The position numbers were made by a program, and so were the translations under genes. The notes under the pieces were generated by a model. It made no database searches. It was not told the DNA's origin and saw only the letters and a list, made by a program, of their open reading frames with translations. Positions 1-5,705 of a stretch of DNA of 6,114 nucleotides are shown here, in pieces. The DNA lies in the NCBI GenBank assembly GCA_014523515.1, contig JAATVJ010000351.1, forward strand, positions 1 to 6,114, given 5' to 3'. Source of the DNA: Nitrososphaerales archaeon TH1177. GTDB taxonomy: Archaea; Thermoproteota; Nitrososphaeria; Nitrososphaerales; Nitrososphaeraceae. The first letter of the stretch is position 1, and every line of letters starts with the position of its first letter.

Positions 1-2
1 AA

Positions 3-416
3 AAAGATGCAGATGTAAAAGAAAGAATGCTACTTGTAAGACGCATAGTAGAAGACAAAAAGCACATAGAAGATGTAGCAAAAGAATTGTATAGATGCAG
101 AGCTTGGGCATACAAGTGGTACAAGAGATATAATGAAAATGGATTAGTTGGATTAAAAGACAAGGCAAGAAGCGGTAGACCTCCAGAGGTACCCAAAGAT
201 GTAATGATCAAAATAAGACAGGAATTAGCAGAAAGCAATACTGGATGGGATTTTAGACAGGTAATGGATCTTATTTACAAGAAAACTGGAGTAAGATATC
301 ATGAAGTACATATCTATCGTCTATTACACAAGTGGGGGTTTAGTCCAAAAGTACCACAAAAAAGATTTGTAAATACTGCTTCCAAGAAGGACAAAAGGAA
401 ATTCAAAAAAGAGTAA
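3..416 (+). CDS. IS630 transposase, N-terminal DNA-binding part (5' partial)
   Basis: This part supplies sequence-specific binding to the element's ends. The frame is open to the left edge (in-frame residues KDADVKER precede the ATG at 27), so the true start is upstream and the ATG at 27 is probably internal. Counting from that ATG, residues about 8-52 form a helix-turn-helix typical of IS630 (IEDVAKEL, then WYKRYNENGLVGLKDKARSGRPP). Residues about 55-110 form the second, winged helix-turn-helix (TGWDFRQVMDLIYKKTGV, then IYRLLHKWGFSPKVPQK). The frame stops at TAA 414-416, just where family members continue into the catalytic domain. That domain follows in the -1 frame, so the stop is either bypassed by frameshifting or is a mutation. 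The domain assignment is firm; whether an active enzyme is made is not known. Confidence 0.85.
   Translation, partial: KDADVKERMLLVRRIVEDKKHIEDVAKELYRCRAWAYKWYKRYNENGLVGLKDKARSGRPPEVPKDVMIKIRQELAESNTGWDFRQVMDLIYKKTGVRYHEVHIYRLLHKWGFSPKVPQKRFVNTASKKDKRKFKKE
405..411 (+). other. Frameshift site, A6 run joining transposase frames
   Basis: In the upstream frame the codons are TTC AAA AAA GAG TAA. Stepping back one base on the A run gives AAA AAA AGA GTA and enters the open catalytic frame. This looks either like a -1 slippage heptamer (C AAA AAA) or like a seven-A run that lost one A by mutation or base-calling error. Programmed -1 frameshifting on A-rich sites is known for several IS families. 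The sequence alone does not separate these options. I looked for but did not find a convincing stimulatory stem-loop just downstream. Confidence 0.6.
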
Positions 417-955
417 AACACATTCTAGCTAATTTAAAATCAGATTGGACTATACTTGTACAAGATGAATCCATATTTATATATGATTATCTAATAAGAA
501 GAAAGAAATGGATTTCTGTAGGGAAAAGACCAGTAGTAACAGTTACAGGGTCACGTAAGAAAACAATTGTTTTCGGTTGTCTATCTAAAGATGGTAAACA
601 GTTATTCAAACAATATGATAAATTTAACAGCATTACATTTGTTGATTATCTAAAACAGATACAAAAGAAAAGATTTGGTAAGTATATAGTATTTGTTGAT
701 AGAGCAAGACCTCATTGTTCTAAAATCACCAGAAAGTTTCTTGCTGCAAATAAAGATACTTTCAGATTAGAATATCTTCCAGTTGGTTCTCCTGAATTCA
801 ATGCAATAGAAGAATGCTGGAGACAAGGCAAGTACTGTATTCTGTCTAATTACTACTCCAATTTCAAGAATCTCAAATATACAATAACAAGGTATTACAG
901 AACCAAAAGATTCCAACTAGACATAACAAAATATCTCTTAAGGTCTACGAACTAA
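410..955 (+). CDS. IS630 transposase, C-terminal DDE catalytic part, -1 frame
   Basis: This is the RNase H-fold DDE domain that cuts and joins DNA during transposition. The frame is open from 344 but contains no ATG at all, so it is probably not translated alone and depends on fusion to the upstream frame. If reading passes from frame 3 to frame 2 at the A6 run (405-410), the junction reads FKK-RVKHILANL, a smooth fit to the family. Catalytic residues are visible: Asp in VQDES (codon 464-466), Asp in FVDRARPH (codon 698-700) and Glu in EFNAIEECW (codon 809-811), with 36 residues between the last two. Two positions differ from the usual family pattern: DRARPH in place of DNARxH, and FNAIE in place of LNPIE. 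Apart from the shift at the junction there is no internal stop, so the domain looks recently functional. Confidence 0.85.
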   Translation, partial: RVKHILANLKSDWTILVQDESIFIYDYLIRRKKWISVGKRPVVTVTGSRKKTIVFGCLSKDGKQLFKQYDKFNSITFVDYLKQIQKKRFGKYIVFVDRARPHCSKITRKFLAANKDTFRLEYLPVGSPEFNAIEECWRQGKYCILSNYYSNFKNLKYTITRYYRTKRFQLDITKYLLRSTN

Positions 956-1111
956 TGTTATTGAGTATAGATTGAACAATAAAAGATAGGATTTGATAAA
1001 GAAGAAATATCTAACTGCTATAATCAAATATAGACTAAATAAAGATTGTTTATATGTATATAAAATGAAAATTTGAATAATAATTATATCATAATATGAC
1101 TCTTCAGCAAG

Positions 1112-1786
1112 TTATTTTACTATTTTTGCTTTTATAATATAAAATATTTTTTTTGATAAAATATCTATTTGATTTTGAAATCCTACTAACAAGAAAGTTA
1201 TTGAGCTTCCTAAAAAAATACCTCCTAGTGAATCGAGAGGATAATGTAATCCTAGATAAACTCTGGAATATATTACTAATGCTGCTTCTATGATCAACGA
1301 TAAAGAGATTATTGTTCTTCTTAGGGTACCACGATACAAAGATATTACTCCAGTTGCACCAGCAGAAACTATTAATGCGTGTCCCGATGGAAATGATTTT
1401 TCTGATTCTTTTTCTAATAGATATGCATAATTAGTTAATTCTGGTCTGTCTCTATCTATTATATTTTTAATTTCTCCACCTATCAATACCAAAATTAAGA
1501 TAGATAATCCTGTTATAATTGCAGTTTTTTTTCCTATCCATCCTCCTGATACAAACAATGCTAACAAGATAGGTCCCCAGAAATACTCTCTTCCGTAAAG
1601 AGTTACATAAACCATAAATTGACTAAAATAATCATTTAAAGAATTTGTCGAAAAAAAAGAATTAACAGATTTATCTAATATGATTAAAGGATGATCTTCA
1701 TTAAAACTTGTTTGGGCTATAAATATAGATAATAGTATAAAAGAAATGAAAAGGATAAAAGAAGTAATTAAGTAACGATTAATCAT
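1112..1786 (-). CDS. PAP2-superfamily membrane phosphatase
   Basis: An integral membrane acid phosphatase of the PAP2 (type 2 phosphatidic acid phosphatase) superfamily. These enzymes remove phosphate from lipid phosphates, isoprenoid pyrophosphates or similar substrates through a phospho-histidine intermediate. All three signature blocks are present and correctly spaced: K107-x6-R114-P115, PSGH at 133-136 and SR-x5-H-x3-D with S174, R175, H181 and D185. H181 would be the nucleophile and H136 the acid/base. Hydrophobic segments at about 5-24, 71-83, 87-104, 136-150, 158-173 and 184-203 fit the usual six-helix topology, with the active site near one membrane face. The length of 224 residues is normal. 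The start is ATG 1786-1784; a weak TATA-like ATATTAAA lies about 27 nt upstream. The gene follows the metallophosphoesterase on the same strand after a 180-nt gap, so co-transcription is possible but not shown. The substrate cannot be told from sequence; undecaprenyl-type pyrophosphatase activity is one option among several. Confidence 0.9.
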   Translation of the reverse strand: MINRYLITSFILFISFILLSIFIAQTSFNEDHPLIILDKSVNSFFSTNSLNDYFSQFMVYVTLYGREYFWGPILLALFVSGGWIGKKTAIITGLSILILVLIGGEIKNIIDRDRPELTNYAYLLEKESEKSFPSGHALIVSAGATGVISLYRGTLRRTIISLSLIIEAALVIYSRVYLGLHYPLDSLGGIFLGSSITFLLVGFQNQIDILSKKIFYIIKAKIVK

Positions 1787-1966
1787 AATAATAGTACAAT
1801 TCTAAAGGGTTTAATATCTTATTGTATTAATTTATCATCTATATATTATTGATAATAAAATTTTATTACTTTCTCCTTCATATTATAATTTCTTATTTTA
1901 TAGACAATATGCAAATAATTTGATAGAGCAATGGTCTTAATAAATTAAATTTCAACTTATATTTTA

Positions 1967-3010
1967 TTATTTTACAATTTTAAATTCATCCATAATCTCT
2001 TTTTTCTTTCCATTTTCAATAAAAGTACCTGTTAGTGTACGTCTATCATTTTCTAATGCAATATCTAGTATTCCAAATGTACTATCAATTCCTTCAGCTG
2101 AAAAATCTTTCAAGGAAGATAATACCATCGCCGAAGCTCCACCAGTTCCTACAGTTACAAAAACAGTTCCCTTTGGATTTTCATAGATATTAGGATTGTA
2201 ATCTTGTACTATGGGTTCATCTTCGTCTTCATTGTTAAAAGTAATTGGATAAGTTCTCTCATAGACATGAAGATGGCCCTGTAAAGCAAGATCTACTTTG
2301 TATTTGTCAAAGAGAGGATGATAAATCTCTCTAAAATCATCTTCCGCTGGAAGGCCACTTCCAGATCCGTATATAAAGTGATGATAGAATACAATAATCC
2401 AGTCAATAAATGGATCTTTAGAATATTTTTCAAGATCTCTGATAGCAAATTCATACTGTTCAGAATCATCATCAAAATCGCTTTGTGTAGATAATGCTAA
2501 AAAGTGCATATTTTTATAATTAAAAGAATAGTATTGTTCTTTGAAGCCAAAAAAATCCTTATAGTCTTTTATTAAACCTTCTTCATGATTTCCCATGACT
2601 ATTTTGGTTTTATCTGCTATTGGTTCTATCAATTCTAACCAACAGTCAGCATCTCCGTTATATGACAAGTCACCAAGAGCTAAAACTAGTTCTGGATCTT
2701 GATCAACAATATTATCAACTGTATCTTCTGTCTCACCAGTGCAGTCCCAATCTCCTACAGCTGCAAAATTAAAAATTGAGCTGCGCTTCTTGTCATCCGA
2801 CTCATCATCATTATCATCATCTTCATCTTCATCGTCTTCAACTGCATAAGAATTTTTTAAAAAGTTAAAATTGAAAAAGTCGTTTTTGTTATAAATATTG
2901 TTATTAATATAACTTTTTTCAAAATAATTACCATTATTTAACAATAGTAGAGAAGAAAAAAGAAGAACAACAAGTAAACTACCTACACCATAATAATAAC
3001 TAGAACGCAA
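1967..3010 (-). CDS. Secreted purple-acid-phosphatase-like metallophosphoesterase
   Basis: A calcineurin-like (Pfam Metallophos) phosphoesterase closest in motif pattern to purple acid phosphatases, which hydrolyse phosphate monoesters at a two-metal centre. Motifs in order: VGDWDC with D87, GDLSY with D114 and Y117, GNHEE with N141 and H142, FYHHFIY with H210, and GHLHVYER with H246 and H248. Y117 sits where the Fe(III)-binding tyrosine of purple acid phosphatases lies. The first block is D-x-D rather than D-x-G or D-x-H, so D89 is unusual. A hydrophobic segment at about 10-24 is a signal peptide or membrane anchor. It is followed by an Asn-rich linker and a very acidic tract at 57-74, which suggests an extracytoplasmic, tethered enzyme. 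The start is TTG (3010-3008): no in-frame ATG occurs before the upstream stop, and the signal segment begins immediately after. An A/T-rich TATA-like element (TTAAAATAAA) lies about 28 nt upstream. The substrate is unknown. Confidence 0.88.
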   Translation of the reverse strand: MRSSYYYGVGSLLVVLLFSSLLLLNNGNYFEKSYINNNIYNKNDFFNFNFLKNSYAVEDDEDEDDDNDDESDDKKRSSIFNFAAVGDWDCTGETEDTVDNIVDQDPELVLALGDLSYNGDADCWLELIEPIADKTKIVMGNHEEGLIKDYKDFFGFKEQYYSFNYKNMHFLALSTQSDFDDDSEQYEFAIRDLEKYSKDPFIDWIIVFYHHFIYGSGSGLPAEDDFREIYHPLFDKYKVDLALQGHLHVYERTYPITFNNEDEDEPIVQDYNPNIYENPKGTVFVTVGTGGASAMVLSSLKDFSAEGIDSTFGILDIALENDRRTLTGTFIENGKKKEIMDEFKIVK

Positions 3011-3389
3011 TTGTATTTTTTTTAGTAGTAGTCTTTATTTTAATATTGTGATATTATTTATTAGTAAAATTAATTGAAAGAATAAGATATAAAAATCAAT
3101 TTATTTTATTAATATATAATATTCACTTCATTATTTAGGAAAAAATACTATAATGATAATAATTAGTCATATATTGAATTTCAATAATAAAAAATTTTAA
3201 TAATAAAAGTCAAATCATAATTTACTCTAAAAAATTAATATTTGTATCAGTATTCTTATAATATATTTATTTAAAACTCAAAAGAATATTAAAAAAAGCG
3301 TTTTGTCTACATTTTCTTGAAATTTATATCAGTTCAAAAGTGATCTAGATGTATAAAAATTTGATTTACAGTAACTAAATGAAATATAA
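3011..3389. other. AT-rich divergent intergenic region
   Basis: About 380 nt separate the divergent metallophosphoesterase and CDGSH genes. The region must hold both promoters. I see a weak TATA-like element for the left gene near 3034-3043 (minus strand) and a clear one for the right gene just past the end of this stretch. There is no open frame of interest, no strong hairpin and no recognisable RNA gene. The short GC-richer patch GCGTTTTGTC near 3298-3307 stands out only slightly. Confidence 0.5.
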
Positions 3390-3397
3390 TTATATAT
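3390..3397 (+). promoter_or_regulatory. TATA box of the CDGSH gene
   Basis: TTATATAT is centred 24-25 nt before the ATG at 3418 and preceded by a purine-rich stretch (GAAATA) that could serve as a BRE. In archaea transcription starts about 25 nt after the TATA centre, which would put the first transcribed base at or next to that ATG, giving a leaderless mRNA. The same spacing is seen in front of the gene at 5000. It also argues against the ATG at 3379, which lies upstream of the box. Confidence 0.6.
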
Positions 3398-3417
3398 TTT
3401 GTAGTGTTATAAGATGT

Positions 3418-3612
3418 ATGGCAAGACTTGTAAAAAAAGAAGATAGAGGACCTATGGAGGTAAAAGTAGGAAATGAAAGTAAATGGATTTGTATGTGTGG
3501 ATTAAGTAATAATCAACCTTTTTGTGATGGCTCGCACAAAAAGACTGCCGATGAACAACAGGGAAAGATTTATAGATATAATCCTGATGGAACAAGAACA
3601 GAAATTCAATAA
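3418..3612 (+). CDS. CDGSH iron-sulfur domain protein
   Basis: A small protein with one CDGSH-type zinc finger motif, which binds a [2Fe-2S] cluster through three Cys and one His. The motif is complete: CMCGLSNNQPFCDGSH, matching C-x-C-x2-S-x3-P-x-C-D-G-S-H. With the start at 3418 the ligands are C26, C28, C37 and H41 of 64 residues. Family members act in redox or iron-sulfur transfer roles; the partner here is unknown. The frame also has an ATG at 3379 that would add 13 residues (MKYNYIFCSVIRC). I prefer 3418 because MARLVKKEDRGP resembles the usual N-terminus of this family and because the TATA box at 3390-3397 would lie inside the longer version. The gene stands alone, divergent from the phosphatase to its left and convergent with the VOC gene to its right. 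Confidence 0.88.
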   Translation: MARLVKKEDRGPMEVKVGNESKWICMCGLSNNQPFCDGSHKKTADEQQGKIYRYNPDGTRTEIQ

Positions 3613-3787
3613 AACAAATATTTCTAAAACATTGTGCCTTTAATATCATATAAATATGCTTATTAAATGAATATATCTAAATTAATTTCTTTTATTATCT
3701 ATTAATTATAGTCAACCTCTATCAGAATGACTGATTATCTTATTTGTGACGGATACTTTTTATAGTAATAATATGTAACAAATATAT

Positions 3788-4198
3788 TTAATTGTCTACT
3801 GGCCAAGCATTATTAGTTATGAATTCAACTAAATTGCCTGTAGGATCACGGAAATATAGTGATCTACTATTCCTGAGTTCTATTTCTTTTTCAATACGAA
3901 TTTTATTATCTAGTAAAATGTATTTCCATTTTTCATAATCTTCTTTCTGAATTTCTAGAGCAAAGTGAATAATTGATGGAGGAGTCATAGCTCCATGTAT
4001 GGGAAATAATTTATTAGTATTATTCAATGTATTTGTAGGATTAAAAATCAAAAGCATACTTTTTCCTGCTTTTAGGAATACACTTCTTCCTTTTTCTTCC
4101 GATACAAATTCCAAACCCAAATAATTAATATAGAAATTCTTCATCTCTTCTAAGTTAGATGCATAAATACAAGTCTCAATAATTTTTGAGAATTTCAT
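3788..4198 (-). CDS. VOC-fold protein (glyoxalase/bleomycin resistance/dioxygenase superfamily)
   Basis: A single vicinal-oxygen-chelate protein of 136 residues, the usual length for the two-module fold. The first beta-alpha-beta unit is at about 6-50 (KIIETCIYASNLEEMKNFY, then LGLEFV), and the second at about 75-127 (SIIHFALEI, then SLYFRDPTGNLVEF). Candidate metal ligands at the standard positions are E8, H78 and E125. Glu replaces the more common His at the first site, which occurs in some subfamilies. The FRDPTGNLVEF block is diagnostic of the superfamily. Members include glyoxalase I, ring-cleaving dioxygenases and antibiotic-binding proteins, and the sequence does not say which applies. 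The start is ATG 4198-4196; a T/A-rich TTATTTTA element lies about 25 nt upstream. It is a single gene, convergent with the CDGSH gene across a 175-nt spacer. Confidence 0.85.
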   Translation of the reverse strand: MKFSKIIETCIYASNLEEMKNFYINYLGLEFVSEEKGRSVFLKAGKSMLLIFNPTNTLNNTNKLFPIHGAMTPPSIIHFALEIQKEDYEKWKYILLDNKIRIEKEIELRNSRSLYFRDPTGNLVEFITNNAWPVDN

Positions 4199-4970
4199 TT
4201 GTTTTTATAAATTTTTAATAAAATAAATAAAGGTATCGAATTTAAATACATAGTAATGAGACAGACAGATAATAAATTAGTCCGTCCATATTGAGTCTTT
4301 CCAAAAGAAAAATAAAATAAAATAAAATAATAATAATAATAATAATAATAATAGATTTATCTTTCATCTTATTTTTAATTTTTAAATAAATTCTAAGTAA
4401 ATCAATAAATAATTTTAGTTAGCAATATACACATATTGTTCAATTCAATGGTAATTTAAACGTCAGCATTAAACTTTCATCTTTTTAAAAATTTCAAGGA
4501 AATTATCATATTATCATATAATCTAGAATCAAAATACACATATTCCTCAATTATTGCATATGAATGTAATATTACTAAATAAAATTAACTATCATATAAC
4601 TTTAAGTTCACAATATTTACATTCATTTTATTATTTATGCTTGTCATTATATTTATATTATATATTTCATTCATAATATGAAATTAGAAAATTTTTTGTT
4701 TATTTTCCACAATGATCTTGATTATATGATCTACATAACGATAAAAATATTAAAAAATATATTTCTCTAAATAATAGATAAAAAACAACTCTAATTGATA
4801 AAAATTCCTACTAAAATAAAATAACAATAAAAATAATTACTCTATTTCAGATATTAATGAATCCCTAAATCTTTGACGATATGTCTGGAGACTATAAATT
4901 ATTAGATATAAAAACTGGAAATAGATGATTAACTGATGTCCTTTTTAAAGAAAATAGTACAATTGAAATT
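4199..4970. other. Long AT-rich spacer with simple repeats, no supported gene
   Basis: About 770 nt with dense stops in all frames. It holds the promoter of the VOC gene at its left end, the microsatellite at 4309-4352, an imperfect inverted repeat (about 4561-4573 with 4613-4626) and several copies of ATCATAT-like words near 4504-4522 and 4591-4598. A short frame from ATG 4881 to TAA 4989-4991 (MSGDYKLLDIKTGNR, then TGA at 4926-4928, then LTDVLFKENSTIEIAIYDKM) may be a remnant of a gene but is too short to support. I see no RNA gene. Confidence 0.5.
4309..4352 (+). repeat. Compound microsatellite (AAAAT)4(AAT)8
   Basis: Four perfect AAAAT units (4309-4328) run directly into eight perfect AAT units (4329-4352). 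The repeat lies in non-coding sequence about 110 nt upstream of the VOC gene. Units of 5 and 3 nt sharing the same phase suggest that slippage generated one from the other. Such tracts change length readily and bend or unwind easily; no function is evident. Confidence 0.9.
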
Positions 4971-4971
4971 G

Positions 4972-4979
4972 CTATATAT
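4972..4979 (+). promoter_or_regulatory. TATA box of the DUF2171/PRC-barrel-like gene
   Basis: CTATATAT is centred 24-25 nt before the ATG at 5000 and preceded by a purine-rich BRE-like GAAATT. The spacing predicts a leaderless transcript beginning at the start codon, as for the CDGSH gene. The promoter therefore still looks functional although the 3' half of its gene is broken. Confidence 0.55.
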
Positions 4980-4999
4980 GATAAAATGTAAACTCTTTT

Positions 5000-5344
5000 A
5001 TGTCAACATCAATTGATTGGTCTGAACTAATTAAAGATAAAAAGGGAGTTGTAACCAAAGATAACCAAGCATGTGGAAATTTAATTGGGGAAGATAAAGA
5101 AAATATAATAATTGAAGAAGGTGCAATAAATCCACACATTTATAGAGTACCAAAATCAACAGTAGGGGGCTATAATGGTGCTGAATTAACTTTAAACATT
5201 CAATATAATGAATTAGAAACCTATGAAGAGAAAGAGGAAGATAAAGATGAAGAAGGATCAATTACAGAATCTATCAAGAATAAAGTAACATCGTTAAAAG
5301 AAAAGACTATCGATAAGGTAACAGATACAAATGACCGAGACTAA
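5000..5344 (+). CDS. DUF2171/PRC-barrel-like protein, truncated by a premature stop
   Basis: Residues about 13-68 look like a small beta-barrel of the PRC-barrel/DUF2171 type: alternating strands around NLIGEDKENIIIEEG, then HIYRVPKSTVGGYNGAEL. This assignment is from overall pattern and is moderate in strength. Residues 71-86 form an acidic, Glu/Asp/Lys-rich linker, and 87-109 (SITESIKNKVTSLKEKTIDKV) would be an amphipathic helix. The frame ends at TAA 5342-5344, but homologous-looking coding sequence continues beyond it for nearly 300 nt in the same frame and then the -1 frame, ending in a C2H2 zinc finger. The 114-residue product is therefore probably a truncated version of a protein of about 213 residues. 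The start at 5000 is fixed by the TATA box 25 nt upstream. A role in nucleic-acid binding or stress response is a guess from the lost zinc finger. Confidence 0.7.
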   Translation: MSTSIDWSELIKDKKGVVTKDNQACGNLIGEDKENIIIEEGAINPHIYRVPKSTVGGYNGAELTLNIQYNELETYEEKEEDKDEEGSITESIKNKVTSLKEKTIDKVTDTNDRD

Positions 5345-5640
5345 TATAAAAGTGAAAAATCTAGCGATGTCGGCCATGCTGATAATGTAAAATATTAAGC
5401 AGCAGGGGAAATAATAGGACAAGATGAAAGTAGAGCGAGGTCCTCTTATGCACAAACCTCAGCAAATACAGATACCACTCATAAATTGGAAACAGAAAAA
5501 GAGAATAAAATAAACATAGATACTAGTAAAATGTAGATGAAACTTCTGCAAAGGTTGATACCACCTTCACTTGTGAAACATGTGATACAAAATTTTCTAG
5601 TCGCTAAGAACTAAAGGAACATTCTGTCTCTGAGCATTAA
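5345..5640 (+). pseudogene. Decayed 3' half of the preceding gene, ending in a C2H2 zinc finger
   Basis: Reading on past the stop at 5342 in the same frame gives YKSEKSSDVGHADNVKY, a TAA at 5396-5398, then a polar Ser/Thr/Glu/Lys-rich stretch to about 5530. There one missing A (AGTAAAATG, where AGTAAAAATG would keep the frame) shifts the sense reading to frame 1: NVDETSAKVDTTFTCETC and onward. That frame encodes C-x2-C-x12-H-x4-H: Cys codons at 5572 and 5581, His codons at 5620 and 5635, with a TAA at 5605-5607 inside the 12-residue loop, and the terminal TAA at 5638-5640. The spacing is exactly that of a classical C2H2 finger, so this is the broken end of a real protein. The lesions are three TAA codons (5342, 5396, 5605) and one frameshift. 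Confidence 0.7.
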
Positions 5641-5654
5641 TTATATATTTTTTT

Positions 5655-5682
5655 GATCATCTATTTTTAATTATAGATAATC
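5655..5682 (+). terminator. Hairpin followed by T-rich sequence, possible terminator
   Basis: GATCATCTAT pairs with ATAGATAATC across an 8-nt loop (TTTTAATT): nine of ten pairs, with one C-A mismatch. It lies 15 nt after the last stop of the zinc-finger remnant, and T-rich TCTTTTAATT follows on the + strand. It sits between two convergent broken genes. Archaeal termination relies mainly on T tracts, so the hairpin may be incidental. Confidence 0.35.
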
Positions 5683-5705
5683 TCTTTTAATTATTGTCAA
5701 AGGAA

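Larger units (their letters stand above)
1..955 (+). mobile_element. IS630-family insertion sequence, left end outside window
   Basis: The two reading frames at 3-416 and 344-955 together make one IS630/Tc1-mariner-superfamily transposase, so this stretch is the body of an insertion sequence. The left terminal repeat lies beyond the window. The right end should fall soon after the stop at 953-955, but I could not identify a terminal inverted repeat or the flanking TA duplication because the left partner is not visible. The right boundary given is the end of the coding region, not of the element. Base composition matches the neighbouring genes, so there is no sign of recent arrival from a GC-rich host. 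Confidence 0.85.

Noticed and set aside
956..1111. Right terminal inverted repeat of the insertion sequence
   Set aside because: The left end is outside the window, so no arm can be matched and any boundary would be a guess.
2293..2475. 60-residue minus-strand ORF inside the metallophosphoesterase gene
   Set aside because: It lies fully within the strongly supported phosphatase frame and has no domain or promoter of its own.
3452..3649. 65-residue minus-strand ORF opposite the CDGSH gene
   Set aside because: It is antisense to a complete CDGSH motif; its sequence is the complement of that gene, rich in Phe, Ile and His.
3721..3735. Short hairpin ATCAG-AATGA-CTGAT between convergent genes
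   Set aside because: Only five base pairs with no adjacent T tract; too weak to call a terminator.
4259..4290. GACAGAC and GTCCGTC words as a possible stem or operator
   Set aside because: The arms pair only with a mismatch or wobble and are short; no second copy was seen.
4881..4991. Short frame with one internal TGA just before the gene at 5000
   Set aside because: Thirty-six codons with a stop, no recognisable domain, and its end overlaps the TATA box of the next gene; not supported as a feature of its own.
5031..5261. 76-residue minus-strand ORF opposite the DUF2171-like gene
   Set aside because: Its Leu/Tyr/His-rich content is what the complement of an AAA/GAA-rich gene gives, and there is no supporting motif.
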